A stretch of 64,000 nt of DNA, from NCBI RefSeq assembly GCF_000444995.1, contig NC_022041.1, positions 842,001-906,000 on the forward strand. Reading direction: 5' to 3'. Origin of the DNA: Paracoccus aminophilus JCM 7686. GTDB taxonomy: Bacteria > Pseudomonadota > Alphaproteobacteria > Rhodobacterales > Rhodobacteraceae. This document shows positions 1 through 9,225 of this stretch, in pieces. The notes below the pieces were generated by a model. The model saw nothing but the letters and a program-made list of their open reading frames with translations, made no database searches and was not told where the DNA came from. The position numbers were made by a program, and so were the translations under genes. Each line of letters starts with the position of its first letter. The stretch's first letter is position 1.

Positions 1-20
1 GCTTCCGGTCTTGGGGTGCG

Positions 21-41
21 GCCGGAGATCAGCTCTCCGGC
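21..41 (-). terminator. Inverted repeat at msrB stop codon
   Basis: GCCGGAGA (21-28) and TCTCCGGC (34-41) form a perfect 8-bp stem around a 5-nt loop that contains the msrB stop codon. No T-run follows on the minus strand, so it may stabilise the mRNA 3' end rather than terminate by itself. Confidence 0.35.
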
Positions 42-418
42 ACGAAGGTCAGGGCAAGGCCGTTGATGCAGTAACGCAAGCCGGTCGGCGGCGGTCCATC
101 GGGAAAGACATGGCCGAGATGGGCGTCACAGCGATGACAACGCACCTCTGTCCGGATCATGCCATGACTGCTATCGCGCAGCTCGTCAATCTTGCCGCCC
201 GCCTGCGAGAAGCTGGGCCAGCCGCAATGACTTTCGAATTTCGTATCGCCGTCAAACAGGCGCGCCCCGCAGCAGACACAATCGTAATGGCCCGGCCCTT
301 TGGGAAAGCCCGGATGGGAAAAAGGCCGCTCGGTCCCTGCCTCTCGCGTGATCCGGTAGGTCTCGGGATCAAGCGCGGCGCGCCATTCGGCATCCGTCTT
401 GGTGATCTTCTCGGACAT
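29..418 (-). CDS. msrB: Peptide-methionine (R)-S-oxide reductase MsrB
   Basis: A 129-residue cytoplasmic repair enzyme that reduces methionine-R-sulfoxide in oxidised proteins, normally recharged by thioredoxin. The complete SelR domain is visible: zinc-binding cysteine pairs at C47/C50 and C94/C97, the HCGWPSF substrate motif at about residues 64-70, and the RYCING motif holding catalytic Cys117. Length is normal for a stand-alone MsrB. The stop codon lies in the loop of a perfect 8-bp inverted repeat (21-41). The gene is divergent from the OlsB-type acyltransferase and shares a short promoter region with it. The identification is secure. Confidence 0.96.
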   Translation of the reverse strand: MSEKITKTDAEWRAALDPETYRITREAGTERPFSHPGFPKGPGHYDCVCCGARLFDGDTKFESHCGWPSFSQAGGKIDELRDSSHGMIRTEVRCHRCDAHLGHVFPDGPPPTGLRYCINGLALTFVPES

Positions 419-428
419 GTTGCCCCTG

Positions 429-462
429 TTATCCTGTTGCGGTCCTGTTACAACATAGGATT
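429..462. promoter_or_regulatory. Inverted repeat in msrB/olsB divergent region
   Basis: ATCCTGTTG (431-439) faces CAACATAGGAT (451-461), an inverted repeat whose right arm carries a 2-nt insertion. CCTGTT occurs three times between 425 and 449. Its place just upstream of msrB and within the shared upstream region suits an operator, but I cannot name a regulator. Confidence 0.3.
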
Positions 463-530
463 AGGGACGTAGGGAACAAGACGGATGCCCCTTCCGTGAA
501 ATGGGCGTCAGGAGCAAGGATCGGTCCGCC

Positions 531-1307
531 ATGAAGCCGATGAGCAAAGGCCGCTATATCCTTCGCGTCGCAGAAACCGCCGCAGATCTCTCTGCCGCGC
601 AGCGCCTGCGCTGGCTGTGCTTTTTGTCGCAATCCGGCGCCGCGGCTGGTGGCGCTTCCGGTGCGGGCGAGGAGGCGGGGCTAGATGCCGACGACCATGA
701 CGCGCGCTGCACCCATATTCTGATCGAAGAGCAGGCGAGCGGGGTTCTCGTGGCCTGTTTCCGGATGCTGACCCTGACCGGCGGCGCCGATATCGGCCAA
801 AGCTATTCGGCGCGCTATTACAACCTTGCCGGTTTGCGCGGTTATGATGGGCGCATGGCCGAGATCGGGCGCTTCTGCCTCCATCCCGAATGGCACGATC
901 CCGATATCCTGCGCCTCGCCTGGGGCGGGCTTGCGCGGCATGTCGATGATGCCGGTGTCGGGATGCTCTTTGGCTGTTCGAGCTTTCATGGCACGGCGAT
1001 CGAGGGCTATGAAGACGCTTTCGCCATGCTGCGCGAGCGCCATCTTGCGCCCAAGCGCTGGCTGCCGCGCGTGAAGGCGCCGCAGGTCTTCCGCTTTGCC
1101 CGCGCTTTGCGTGCCCGCAAACCTGATCCGAAACGCGCCATGGCCGCGATGCCGCCCTTGCTGCGCAGCTATCTGCTGATGGGGGGCTGGGTCTCGGATC
1201 ATGCGGTCGTCGATCCCGAGATGAACACGCTCCATGTCTTCACCGGGCTAGAGATCGCCGCGATCCCGCCGGTGCGGGCCCATTTGCTGCGCGCGGTCGC
1301 GAGCTGA
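531..1307 (+). CDS. olsB: OlsB-like N-acyltransferase (ornithine lipid synthesis)
   Basis: A 258-residue protein of the Acetyltransf_5 type, resembling L-ornithine N-alpha-acyltransferase, which moves a 3-hydroxyacyl chain from acyl carrier protein to ornithine and gives lyso-ornithine lipid. The family pattern is visible in the acceptor-fold core (EIGRFCLHPEW) and the later GMLFGCSSFHG segment. I place the start at ATG 531, which has AAGGA 10 nt upstream; ATG 501 is in frame but lacks a clear Shine-Dalgarno. The usual partner olsA (second acyltransferase) is not adjacent; tgt follows. The substrate is inferred from family resemblance. Confidence 0.78.
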   Translation: MKPMSKGRYILRVAETAADLSAAQRLRWLCFLSQSGAAAGGASGAGEEAGLDADDHDARCTHILIEEQASGVLVACFRMLTLTGGADIGQSYSARYYNLAGLRGYDGRMAEIGRFCLHPEWHDPDILRLAWGGLARHVDDAGVGMLFGCSSFHGTAIEGYEDAFAMLRERHLAPKRWLPRVKAPQVFRFARALRARKPDPKRAMAAMPPLLRSYLLMGGWVSDHAVVDPEMNTLHVFTGLEIAAIPPVRAHLLRAVAS

Positions 1308-1332
1308 GCCGTCTTTGCCGCTTGCGCGGTCC

Positions 1333-1356
1333 TTTGGGTATTTGGGTGATGAAGAA
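1333..1356 (+). repeat. Dispersed 24-bp downstream element, copy 1
   Basis: The 24 bases here are identical to those at 14116-14139; the core reads GGGTATTTGGGTGATGAAG. It lies 25 bp after the olsB stop codon. A diverged relative lies beside the hisH 3' end, in the same orientation relative to that gene. It looks like a family of gene-end elements. Confidence 0.75.
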
Positions 1357-1408
1357 GCGCGGTCTTCGGCTTTGATTTCGCCGGGCGGCTGCGTTATCAG
1401 GCGCCATC

Positions 1409-2554
1409 ATGAGCACAAAATTCTCTTTCTCGGTCTCGGCAGTTGACGGGCAGGCGCGCACCGGCGTGATCTCGACCCCGCGTGGCGAGATCCGCACCCC
1501 TGCCTTCATGCCGGTCGGCACTGCCGCCACGGTCAAGGCGATGATGCCCGAATCGGTGCGCGCGACTGGCGCGGATATCTTGCTGGGCAATACCTATCAT
1601 CTGATGCTGCGCCCCGGCGCGGACCGGATCGAGCGTCTGGGGGGCCTGCATAAATTCATGAACTGGCCGCGCCCGATCCTGACCGATTCCGGCGGCTTTC
1701 AGGTCATGTCACTGTCGGGCTTGCGCAAGCTGACCGAAGAGGGCGTGACTTTCTCGAGCCATGTTGACGGCTCGAAGCATTTTCTCTCGCCCGAGACCAG
1801 CATGGAGATCCAGCGCAAGCTTGGCTCTGATATCGTGATGTGTTTCGACGAATGCCCGGCGCTGCCTGCGACCGAGGCTGAGGTCGCGACCTCGATGCGG
1901 ATGTCGATGCGCTGGGCGCAGCGGTCTCGCGATGCTTTCGGGGATCGTCCGGGCCATGCTTTGTTCGGGATCCAGCAGGGCGGCGTCACCCGCGAGCTGC
2001 GCGAGGAATCGGCTGAGGCTTTGCGGGCGATCGGTTTTGACGGCTATGCCATTGGCGGCCTTGCGGTCGGCGAGGGGCAGGAGGCGATGTTCGGCGTGCT
2101 GGATTATGCGCCGGGCTTTCTGCCCGAGGACAAGCCGCGCTATCTCATGGGCGTCGGCAAGCCCGATGATATCGTTGGCGCGGTCGTGCGCGGCGTCGAT
2201 ATGATGGATTGCGTGCTGCCCTCCCGCTCAGGCCGGACCGGGCAGGCTTGGACGCGGCGCGGTCAGGTCAATATCAAGAACGCCCGCCATGCCGACGACC
2301 CGCGTCCGCTGGACGAGCACTGCAGCTGCCCGGCCTGCAGCCAATATTCGCGCGCCTATCTGCATCATGTCTTCCGCTCGGGAGAGATGATTTCGGGTAT
2401 GCTGCTGACCTGGCACAATCTGCACTACTTCCAGGAGCTGATGGCCGGGCTGCGCGGTGCCATTGCTGCGGGGCGACTCGGGGCCTTTGTCGCCGAATTT
2501 GAGTCGCAGCGGGCCGAAGGGGATATCGAGCCGCTGACGGTCGAGCGCGGCTGA
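1409..2554 (+). CDS. tgt: tRNA-guanine(34) transglycosylase (queuine)
   Basis: A 381-residue enzyme that replaces guanine-34 with the queuosine precursor preQ1 in tRNAs with GUN anticodons. Visible hallmarks are the [14 protein letters not shown] N-terminus (here [15 protein letters not shown]), [11 protein letters not shown] with the first catalytic aspartate, the GGLAVGE loop, the nucleophile region [15 protein letters not shown], and the zinc site CxCxxC followed by the YLHH histidine near residue 320. Length is normal. The start ATG fits the conserved beginning of the family. It is closed by a strong hairpin at 2571-2595. Confidence 0.97.
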   Translation: MSTKFSFSVSAVDGQARTGVISTPRGEIRTPAFMPVGTAATVKAMMPESVRATGADILLGNTYHLMLRPGADRIERLGGLHKFMNWPRPILTDSGGFQVMSLSGLRKLTEEGVTFSSHVDGSKHFLSPETSMEIQRKLGSDIVMCFDECPALPATEAEVATSMRMSMRWAQRSRDAFGDRPGHALFGIQQGGVTRELREESAEALRAIGFDGYAIGGLAVGEGQEAMFGVLDYAPGFLPEDKPRYLMGVGKPDDIVGAVVRGVDMMDCVLPSRSGRTGQAWTRRGQVNIKNARHADDPRPLDEHCSCPACSQYSRAYLHHVFRSGEMISGMLLTWHNLHYFQELMAGLRGAIAAGRLGAFVAEFESQRAEGDIEPLTVERG

Positions 2555-2570
2555 TCACCTGCAAAAGAGC

Positions 2571-2600
2571 GTGGCAAATTGAATGAATTTGCCACTTTTG
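2571..2600 (+). terminator. Terminator hairpin after tgt
   Basis: GTGGCAAATT (2571-2580) and AATTTGCCAC (2586-2595) form a perfect 10-bp stem with a 5-nt loop, followed by TTTTGC. GCAAAA just before and TTTTGC just after can extend it as an outer helix. Confidence 0.75.
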
Positions 2601-2772
2601 CATTTGTGCAACACTCCTGTTGCGATAAATCATCACCTTTCTGCATCCGAGAGTTGCGGGGAACCGAAGAGCGCCAACAAACTTGATGTTTGTTGGCCAA
2701 ATCTGTTTCTGCACTGTCATATTCCAGAGAAGAATTGGCGGACGACCCGCCCATATCGAAAGGCTCAGGCGG
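2601..2772 (+). other. Structured AT-rich spacer upstream of rnd
   Basis: This noncoding stretch is visibly poorer in GC than the genes on either side. It holds two more perfect inverted repeats after the tgt hairpin: GCAACA/TGTTGC (2608-2623, 4-nt loop) and GCCAACAAAC/GTTTGTTGGC (2673-2697, 5-nt loop). It must contain the rnd promoter; it could also encode a small RNA or a structured rnd leader. Confidence 0.5.
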
Positions 2773-3966
2773 ATGTCCGCACCAGCGATTGAAACGATCA
2801 CCACCACCGAAGCCCTTGCCGCATTCTGCGCCGAGGCGAAGACGATGCCCTATGTCACGCTCGACACCGAGTTCCTGCGTGAGCGCACCTATTACTCGAA
2901 GCTTTGTCTGATTCAGGCCGCGCTTCCGCCGGCGGGGATCGGCAAGGGCGGCAGCGGCGGTGGTCGCGCGGTGCTGATCGACCCGATCGTCGGGAATATG
3001 TCGCTTGAGCCGCTTTATGACCTCTTCCGCCATCAGGCGACGGTCAAGGTCTTCCATGCCGCGCGTCAGGATCTTGAGATCTTTTACCACGATGCCGGTG
3101 TGCTGCCCGACCCGCTGTTTGACACCCAGATCGCGGCCATGGTCTGCGGTTTCGGCGAACAGGCGGGTTATGAGACGCTGGTCAAGAAGATCGCCCGCCA
3201 GCCGCTCGACAAATCGAGCCGGTTCACCGATTGGTCGCGCCGCCCGCTGACCGAGGATCAGGCCGCTTATGCCATCGCCGATGTCATCCATCTGCGCGCG
3301 ATCTACGAATATCTCTCGGCGCAGCTGCAAAAGACCGGACGTGGCCCCTGGGTCGAAGAAGAGGTCGGCGTCCTCTTGGACCCCGAGACCTATATCACCC
3401 GCCCCGACGAGGCTTGGGAGCGGGTGCGCACGCGCTCGGGCTCGCCGCGGTTTTTGGCGGTGGTGCGCGAGCTCGCGCGGTTTCGCGAGATCTATGCCCA
3501 GAAGAACGACGTGCCGCGCTCGCGCGTTTACAAGGATGATGCGCTGATCGAGTTGGCCTCGACGCGGCCGCTCAATGAAAACGATCTCGGCAAGTCGCGG
3601 CTGTTGCTGCGTGAGGCGCGCAAGGGCGAGATTGCCACGGGCATTCTGGCTGCCGTGAAGGCCGGGACCGAGGCCAAGGAGCTGCCCAAAGCCACGCTGG
3701 AAGAGCCGGGCCGTCCTGGCAATGCCGCTTTGGCCGATCTCTTGCGCGTGCTCCTCAAGGCGAAATCGGATGCGGCGGATGTCGCGCCGAAGCTGATCGC
3801 CTCTTCGGCCGATCTTGACGCCATCGCCTCGGGCGCGCGCGATCTGCCCGCCCTCAGCGGCTGGCGGGCTGAGGTTTTCGGCAAGGATGCGCTGCGGCTG
3901 GCGGCGGGCGAGATTGCGCTTTCGGCGGAAGGGGGCGCGGTGCGGATCGTGCCGGTCACAGGCTGA
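2773..3966 (+). CDS. rnd: Ribonuclease D
   Basis: A 397-residue 3'-5' exoribonuclease of the DEDD family that trims tRNA and other stable RNA 3' ends. The exonuclease motifs are visible: YVTLDTEFLRE near residue 25, FHAARQDLEIF near 95, and the YAIADVIHL segment near 170, followed by an HRDC-type helical region (about 210-290). I chose ATG 2773 because the alignable domain begins about 20 residues later; an upstream in-frame ATG at 2683 would cut through a strong hairpin. The stop TGA shares its last base with the ATG of the next gene, so the two are translationally coupled. Confidence 0.93.
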   Translation: MSAPAIETITTTEALAAFCAEAKTMPYVTLDTEFLRERTYYSKLCLIQAALPPAGIGKGGSGGGRAVLIDPIVGNMSLEPLYDLFRHQATVKVFHAARQDLEIFYHDAGVLPDPLFDTQIAAMVCGFGEQAGYETLVKKIARQPLDKSSRFTDWSRRPLTEDQAAYAIADVIHLRAIYEYLSAQLQKTGRGPWVEEEVGVLLDPETYITRPDEAWERVRTRSGSPRFLAVVRELARFREIYAQKNDVPRSRVYKDDALIELASTRPLNENDLGKSRLLLREARKGEIATGILAAVKAGTEAKELPKATLEEPGRPGNAALADLLRVLLKAKSDAADVAPKLIASSADLDAIASGARDLPALSGWRAEVFGKDALRLAAGEIALSAEGGAVRIVPVTG

Positions 3967-4919
3967 TGCGGATTACTCTGGGACGGGCGCGGGCGGCAGA
4001 TACACCGGCGATTTCGGTGGCTCTGATGGACCCGGCCGTCTCGTCCTGGCTCAAGACCTTTCCGTTTCCCTATGATCGCGACGCGGTTCTGGCCGAAGAG
4101 GTCGAGACCGGGCTGGCCGGGGATTTCGCGATCCTTGTCAACGGCGGCTTTGCCGGGCTGGTGCTGGCACGGCCAGAACTGGGCTGCTGGGTCGATCCGA
4201 AGTTTCAGGGCCGTGGCGTCGGGACGCGGGCCTCGATGCTGGCGCTGTCGCGCCATTTCGCCACCGGCGCCGAGACCGCCCATGCACGTTGCCGTGCCGA
4301 CAATCTGGCGATGCGCCCGGTGCTGGCGCGGCTGGGTTTCGTGCCGGACGAGGCGGCGCGCTCGATCCCAGGCGAGCTGGAGCTGCACCGTCTGAGCCGC
4401 AAAGATTTCGCCACGGCGCAACCGTTCCGCCTGCGCACCGCGCGCTGTCGGGTCGAGGGCGCGCGCCCCGAGGATGCCGAGGATCTATACGATCTGGCGT
4501 CGCGGCGCGCGGTCCTGTGTATGCAGGGGCCGCTTCATGCCGGGCTTGGCTTTGAAAGCTTTGCCCGGATGATCCATCCCTTTGCTGGGGGCTTGCCGTT
4601 TTCGGCCCGGATCATGGTCGAGGATCGCGCGATCGGCATGATCGGCATCGGCCCGGGCCCCGAGGCGCTTTTGTATTTCTGCCTCGCGCCTGAAGTCACC
4701 GGGCTGGGCTTTGCCTCCGAGGTCGTTCCGGCCTTTTGCGCCGAGATCTTCGACCGCTACGGGGTTCAGGCGATTCTGGGCGATGTGGTTCCGGGCAATG
4801 CCGCCTCGGTCCGCCTGCTCGAACGCGCAGGCTTTGCCTTCGAGGGGCCCGCGATGATCCATAGCGCGGGACGGACCCCGGAAATGGGGATGCGTTACCG
4901 CCTGAAAAACCCGGAGTGA
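3966..4919 (+). CDS. Tandem GNAT acetyltransferase
   Basis: A 317-residue protein that appears to contain two GNAT folds: residues about 1-145 (with PKFQGRGVGTRA, the acetyl-CoA loop) and about 150-317 (with the C-terminal PGNAASVRLLERAGF pattern typical of the RimJ/Acetyltransf_3 group). The substrate is unknown. It overlaps rnd by one base (TGATG) and is probably co-transcribed with it. It converges on hisE, from which it is separated by only 21 bp. Confidence 0.8.
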   Translation: MRITLGRARAADTPAISVALMDPAVSSWLKTFPFPYDRDAVLAEEVETGLAGDFAILVNGGFAGLVLARPELGCWVDPKFQGRGVGTRASMLALSRHFATGAETAHARCRADNLAMRPVLARLGFVPDEAARSIPGELELHRLSRKDFATAQPFRLRTARCRVEGARPEDAEDLYDLASRRAVLCMQGPLHAGLGFESFARMIHPFAGGLPFSARIMVEDRAIGMIGIGPGPEALLYFCLAPEVTGLGFASEVVPAFCAEIFDRYGVQAILGDVVPGNAASVRLLERAGFAFEGPAMIHSAGRTPEMGMRYRLKNPE

Positions 4920-4940
4920 CCCGCTGGCCGCGCTGCGCCT

Positions 4941-5258
4941 TTAGCGGCGCCCGGCCTTTTCGTCGATGCCCGAGCGGCCTTCACGCCGTTCGAGCTCGGC
5001 CAGAACTTCCTCAAGCGAGACATCGCGCGCCGTCAGCATGACGATGAGGTGATAAAGCACATCCGCCGCCTCCGAGGTCAGCCGGGCGCGGTCGCCCTTC
5101 ACCGCCTCGATGATCGCCTCGACGGCCTCTTCGCCGAATTTCTCGGCGCATTTCTCGGGACCCTTGGCGAGAAGCTGGGCGGTCCAGCTTTCCGAAGGAT
5201 CGGCCCCGCGCCGGGCGGCAACGGTCTCGGCCAAACGGGTCAGCGCAGTCTCGGTCAT
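4941..5258 (-). CDS. hisE: Phosphoribosyl-ATP pyrophosphatase HisE
   Basis: A 105-residue enzyme for the second step of histidine synthesis, hydrolysing phosphoribosyl-ATP to phosphoribosyl-AMP and pyrophosphate. The MazG-like helical core is clear: [18 protein letters not shown] with the metal-binding glutamates, then [13 protein letters not shown] with the ExxD pair. It is monofunctional and not fused to HisI. Its ATG overlaps the hisF stop by 4 bp, making it the last gene of the hisB-H-A-F-E series. Confidence 0.95.
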   Translation of the reverse strand: MTETALTRLAETVAARRGADPSESWTAQLLAKGPEKCAEKFGEEAVEAIIEAVKGDRARLTSEAADVLYHLIVMLTARDVSLEEVLAELERREGRSGIDEKAGRR

Positions 5259-6016
5259 GCAAGCCTCATCGGAATGCCGGCGGCGGCCATATGGGCCTTG
5301 GCCTCGGCGACGGTATAGGTGCCGAAATGGAAGATCGAGGCGGCGAGAACGGCGCTCGCATGGCCCTCGGTCACGCCCTCGACAAGATGGTCGAGCGTGC
5401 CGACCCCACCCGAGGCGATGACCGGAATCGTCACCGCATCGGCAATCGCGCGGGTCAGCGGGATATTGAACCCCGCCCGGGTGCCGTCGCGGTCCATGCT
5501 GGTCAAAAGGATCTCGCCCGCGCCTTTGGACGCGACCAGACGCGCGAATTCGACGGCGTCAATGCCGGTCTCCTTGCGCCCGCCATGGGTGAAGATCTCC
5601 CATTTGCCGGGCGCGACGGTCTTGGCGTCGATGGCGCAGACGATGCATTGGCTGCCAAAGCGGTCGGCGGCTTCCGCGATGACATCGGGATTGGCGACAG
5701 CGGCCGAATTGAAGCTGACCTTGTCGGCCCCGGCAAGCAGCAGATCGCGGACATCGTGATGGCTGCGCACGCCGCCGCCCACGGTCAGCGGGATGAAACA
5801 TTGCTCGGCGGTGCGGGTGACCAGATCGAACATCGTGCCGCGGTTCTCATGGGTCGCGTGGATGTCGAGAAAGCACAACTCGTCGGCGCCGGCGGCATCA
5901 TAGGCGCGCGCGGCCTCGACCGGATCACCCGCATCGATCAGATCGACGAAATTGACGCCCTTGACCACGCGGCCATCGGCAACATCAAGGCAGGGAATGA
6001 TGCGGGTCTTCAGCAT
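5255..6016 (-). CDS. hisF: Imidazole glycerol phosphate synthase cyclase subunit HisF
   Basis: A 253-residue (beta/alpha)8 barrel that, with the glutaminase HisH, makes imidazole glycerol phosphate and AICAR from PRFAR. Catalytic aspartates are visible in [15 protein letters not shown] (near residue 11) and [14 protein letters not shown] (near 130). The phosphate-binding segments LTVGGGVRS and VIASGGVG are intact. Length is standard. It overlaps hisE by 4 bp and lies 23 bp after the small membrane-protein gene. Confidence 0.97.
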   Translation of the reverse strand: MLKTRIIPCLDVADGRVVKGVNFVDLIDAGDPVEAARAYDAAGADELCFLDIHATHENRGTMFDLVTRTAEQCFIPLTVGGGVRSHHDVRDLLLAGADKVSFNSAAVANPDVIAEAADRFGSQCIVCAIDAKTVAPGKWEIFTHGGRKETGIDAVEFARLVASKGAGEILLTSMDRDGTRAGFNIPLTRAIADAVTIPVIASGGVGTLDHLVEGVTEGHASAVLAASIFHFGTYTVAEAKAHMAAAGIPMRLA

Positions 6017-6039
6017 GGAGCCTCCTGTCCGTCGCAGTC

Positions 6040-6417
6040 TCAGCCGCGATCTATCCCCTTGTTGCCGCCGGGGGAAGTGGGCGCGGCGCCGGGTGGGGCC
6101 TGTCGCCGGGCGCGGATCTCGATGACGGCGGCAACCGCCAGCGTCAGCAGCGTAATCAGCGGCAGCATTCCGGTGCCGAGCAAAAGCAGGATGACGACCG
6201 TGGCGACCCCGCCGCCGGTCGGATCTGTGCAGTTCAGCGTGAAGGCATCAACCAGCGGCCCGCAATAGCCGATCAGCCCAAAGCCGATGGCGAGGACCAA
6301 AAGCATCAGCCCCACCATCAGCAGAGCCATGACCATGAGCAGCCGTCGCACCAAAAGATCGCGGCAGAAAAACCGCGCGAGCAGCAAAAGCAGCGGAGAG
6401 ATCACGATCATGGTCAC
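6040..6417 (-). CDS. Small hydrophobic membrane protein in the his cluster
   Basis: I do not recognise a family. The 125-residue product has two long hydrophobic stretches before and around residues 25-52 and another at about 70-100, suggesting two to four membrane segments, then a short Arg/Pro/Gly-rich cytoplasmic-like tail. Two cysteines (YCGPL and LNCTD) sit in the probable extracytoplasmic loop. It lies between hisA (23 bp upstream) and hisF (23 bp downstream) on the same strand, so it is likely co-transcribed with them. No role in histidine synthesis is implied by the sequence. Confidence 0.6.
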   Translation of the reverse strand: MTMIVISPLLLLLARFFCRDLLVRRLLMVMALLMVGLMLLVLAIGFGLIGYCGPLVDAFTLNCTDPTGGGVATVVILLLLGTGMLPLITLLTLAVAAVIEIRARRQAPPGAAPTSPGGNKGIDRG

Positions 6418-6439
6418 GGCGTCTCTCCTTCTCCTGCGA

Positions 6440-7159
6440 TCAAGCGGCCAAAGCCCTCAACGCAGCATGAAGATCAATCGCGCCGTCGTAAAGCGCGCGG
6501 CCCGAAATCGCCCCGGCAATCACCCCGGTCGCCTTCAGAGCCTCAAGATCGGCCATCGAGGAGACACCCCCCGAAGCGATCACCGGAATATTGACCGCCC
6601 GCGCCAAAGCCTCGGTCGCGGCGATATTCGGGCCCTGCATCGCGCCGTCGCGGTCGATGTCGGTGTAGATGATCGCAGCCACCCCGGCATCCTCGAAGCG
6701 CTTGGCCAGATCGGTGACCATGACATCGGTCTCCTCCGCCCAGCCGCGCGTCGCGACGCGGCCCTTGCGCGCATCGATGCCGACGGCGATCTTGCCCGGA
6801 AAGGCCATGGCAGCCTCGCGCACCAAAGCGGGCTCCTCGACGGCAACCGTGCCCAGAATGACCCGGCTCAACCCGCGCGCAATCCAGGCCTCGATCGTGG
6901 CCATGTCGCGAATGCCGCCGCCCAATTGCGCCGGAACCGAGATCGCCGCCAGAATCGCCTCGACGGCGGCGGCATTGACCGGATGCCCGGCGAAGGCCCC
7001 GTTCAGATCGACCAGATGGATCCACTCCGCGCCCGCATCCTCGAAAGCCTTGGCCTGAGCCGCCGGATCGGTCCCAAAGACCGTCGCCGCCTCCATCTCG
7101 CCGCGCAAAAGCCGCACGCAATTGCCGTCCTTGAGGTCGATCGCGGGGTAAAGGATCAT
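6440..7159 (-). CDS. hisA: ProFAR isomerase HisA
   Basis: A 239-residue barrel enzyme that isomerises ProFAR to PRFAR in histidine synthesis. The start [12 protein letters not shown] (ATG at 7159) matches the family beginning, with the catalytic Asp at residue 8; the second catalytic Asp is in [15 protein letters not shown]. Phosphate loops QLGGGIRD and VIASGGVS are present. An in-frame ATG exists 267 bp further upstream, but that extension is Cys/Ala-rich and antisense to the DUF2147 gene, so I reject it. Confidence 0.96.
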   Translation of the reverse strand: MILYPAIDLKDGNCVRLLRGEMEAATVFGTDPAAQAKAFEDAGAEWIHLVDLNGAFAGHPVNAAAVEAILAAISVPAQLGGGIRDMATIEAWIARGLSRVILGTVAVEEPALVREAAMAFPGKIAVGIDARKGRVATRGWAEETDVMVTDLAKRFEDAGVAAIIYTDIDRDGAMQGPNIAATEALARAVNIPVIASGGVSSMADLEALKATGVIAGAISGRALYDGAIDLHAALRALAA

Positions 7160-7343
7160 CGCATCACTCCTGAATGCCCATCTCGGGGACCGCCGGCCCA
7201 CCGTTGTCGTCCCTTTGCCATATCGCGCCCCGATCAGAAACCCCGCCTTTGACCCGAGACCACAGGCGCCGAACCTCACGTCACGCTTGATCGCAACCCC
7301 GGACCTGCCGATCCTCAAAGCGGAAGGGCCAGAGGAGGACCAT

Positions 7344-7739
7344 ATGAAGATCATCACCGCCGCCGCGCTTGTCGCCATATCGACGCTTGCCGTACAGGCA
7401 CAACAGGCACAGGGCATCAGCGGCATCTTTCAGACGCAAGCCAATGACGAAGGCCATCTCGGCATGGTGGAGTTCTACGATTGCGGCGGCAAATACTGCG
7501 GCACACTGGTGCGCTCCTTCGACAAAAGCGGCAAGGAAATCAACTCGCCCAATACCGGAAAGAACATCGTCGCGAATATGACCGACAATGGCGACGGCAG
7601 CTTTTCGGGCGGGACGATCTGGGATCCGGGCTCGGGCAAGACCTATAAATCGAAAATGAGCCTCAGCGGCAAAACCCTGAATGTGTCGGGCTGCGTCGCG
7701 ATTTTCTGCCGGACCCAGGTCTGGACCAAAGTGAAATAA
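7344..7739 (+). CDS. DUF2147 family exported protein
   Basis: A 131-residue secreted protein. An N-terminal signal peptide ([19 protein letters not shown]) is followed by a small DUF2147 domain: [18 protein letters not shown], then [23 protein letters not shown] and the closing [11 protein letters not shown]. The family is periplasmic, of unknown function, in many alphaproteobacteria. I place the start at ATG 7344 because of the good ribosome site GAGGAGG and the signal peptide. It is encoded opposite to and between hisA and hisH, which splits the his gene series into two blocks. Confidence 0.82.
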   Translation: MKIITAAALVAISTLAVQAQQAQGISGIFQTQANDEGHLGMVEFYDCGGKYCGTLVRSFDKSGKEINSPNTGKNIVANMTDNGDGSFSGGTIWDPGSGKTYKSKMSLSGKTLNVSGCVAIFCRTQVWTKVK

Positions 7740-7769
7740 CAAACCCGCCCGAGCCGCTCCCGCCCCGTC

Positions 7770-7817
7770 TTTCATGCGGAAATATCCTGCGGGGGTCCGG
7801 GGGCGCAAAGCCCCCGG
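7770..7817. terminator. Gene-end element with GC hairpin between DUF2147 gene and hisH
   Basis: CCGGGGGC (7797-7804) and GCCCCCGG (7810-7817) form a perfect 8-bp stem with loop GCAAA between two converging genes. Beside it, at 7770-7787, is a sequence resembling the dispersed element at 1333 and 14116, in the same orientation relative to hisH as those are to their upstream genes. Confidence 0.6.
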
Positions 7818-7826
7818 CTTCGACCA

Positions 7827-8456
7827 TTAGGGCTTCCAGCGCAGGAAGTTCTCGATCAGTCGCAGCCCGACGGCTTGGGATTTTTCGGGGTGGAACTGCA
7901 TGCCCAGAATATTGTCGCGCCCGACAATCGCCGTCACTGGTCCGCCGTAATCCACTGTCGCAATCAGATGCGCGGGGTCGGTGACGCGGAATTGCCAGCT
8001 ATGGACGAAATAGGCGTGATCGCCGCCCGAGACGCCTTCCAGCACCGGATGCGGGCGGTGGATCTGAAGATCATTCCAGCCCATATGCGGCACCTTCAGA
8101 CCCGGCGCTTCGATCGCCACGACCTCGCCGCCGATCCAGCCGAGACCCGGCGTCGGGCGATATTCTTGGCCGGTTTCCGCGAGCATCTGCATGCCCACGC
8201 AGATCCCCAGAAAGGGCACGGCGCGCGCGAGCACGGCATCTTCAAGCGCCTCGATCATCCCGGGCACCGCGGCCAAAGCGTCGCGGCAGGCCGGGAAGGC
8301 GCCGTCGCCGGGCAGGACGATCCGTTCGGCCCGGGCCACGACCTCGGGATCCGAGGTCAGATCGACCTCAACCCCGGCCGCCATGCCCGCAAGCTTCAGC
8401 GCCTTGGCCGCCGAATGGAGGTTGCCGCTTTCATAATCGACCAAAGCCACCCGCAT
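7827..8456 (-). CDS. hisH: Imidazole glycerol phosphate synthase glutaminase subunit HisH
   Basis: A 209-residue class I glutamine amidotransferase that feeds ammonia to HisF. The nucleophile Cys is in FLGICVGMQML, and the His-Glu pair is in FHPEKSQAVG near the C-terminus; the N-terminal VDYESGNLHSA is typical. Its ATG shares one base with the hisB stop, so the two are coupled. It ends 10 bp from the GC-rich hairpin facing the DUF2147 gene. Confidence 0.97.
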   Translation of the reverse strand: MRVALVDYESGNLHSAAKALKLAGMAAGVEVDLTSDPEVVARAERIVLPGDGAFPACRDALAAVPGMIEALEDAVLARAVPFLGICVGMQMLAETGQEYRPTPGLGWIGGEVVAIEAPGLKVPHMGWNDLQIHRPHPVLEGVSGGDHAYFVHSWQFRVTDPAHLIATVDYGGPVTAIVGRDNILGMQFHPEKSQAVGLRLIENFLRWKP

Positions 8457-9043
8457 CAGAGCGCGCCCTTGGTCGAGGGCAGCACGCCCGCCATGCGCGG
8501 ATCGGGCTCGACTGCTTCACGCAGCGCGCGGGCCACCGATTTGAAGGTGGCCTCGGCGATATGGTGGCTGTTGAACCCGTGCAGCTTGTCGACATGCAGC
8601 GTGATCCCGCCATGGGTCGACAAAGCCTGAAAGAATTCGCGCACCAATTCGGTGTCGAAGGCGCCGATCTTCTGGGTCGGGAAATCGACATTCCAGATCA
8701 GGAAGGGCCGCGCCGACAGATCCAGCGCTGTGCGGATCTGGCTGTCGTCCATCGCCAGATGGAACGCGCCATAGCGGCGGATGCCGCGCTTGTCGCCAAG
8801 CGCCTTGACCAGCGCCTGCCCGATGGTGATGCCCACATCCTCGACGGTGTGGTGGTCGTCGATATGCAGATCGCCCTTGGCCGTGACCTTGAGGTCGATC
8901 AGCGAGTGCCGCGCGAGCTGGTCGAGCATGTGATCGAAGAAGCCGATGCCGGTCCGGTTCTCGTAAGCGCCGGAGCCATCGAGATTAAGCGAGACCTCGA
9001 TTTCGGTTTCGGCCGTCTTGCGGGTGATCGTGACACTGCGCAT
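8456..9043 (-). CDS. hisB: Imidazoleglycerol-phosphate dehydratase HisB
   Basis: A 195-residue monofunctional dehydratase for the sixth step of histidine synthesis. The two metal-binding repeats are visible: [17 protein letters not shown] with [11 protein letters not shown], and [14 protein letters not shown] with [11 protein letters not shown]. There is no fused histidinol-phosphatase domain, as is usual in alphaproteobacteria. It is the first gene of this his block; a TATAAG-like -10 box lies upstream at 9082-9087 on the minus strand. Confidence 0.97.
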   Translation of the reverse strand: MRSVTITRKTAETEIEVSLNLDGSGAYENRTGIGFFDHMLDQLARHSLIDLKVTAKGDLHIDDHHTVEDVGITIGQALVKALGDKRGIRRYGAFHLAMDDSQIRTALDLSARPFLIWNVDFPTQKIGAFDTELVREFFQALSTHGGITLHVDKLHGFNSHHIAEATFKSVARALREAVEPDPRMAGVLPSTKGAL

Positions 9044-9225
9044 CTTCTGTCCCTTTCCAGGCCCGACTTGGGTCAGGCCACCTTATAGGCTGCGAATTCG
9101 AGGCTGAAAAGCAGGCCGATCCGCGCCGATTTCATGGGAAATCCGGGGCTTCGGGTATCGCGTCCTTGTCACGGGGGATTTGGAATGCCAAAAAGTTGAG
9201 GACTATCTGAAAAGGATGCAGACCC

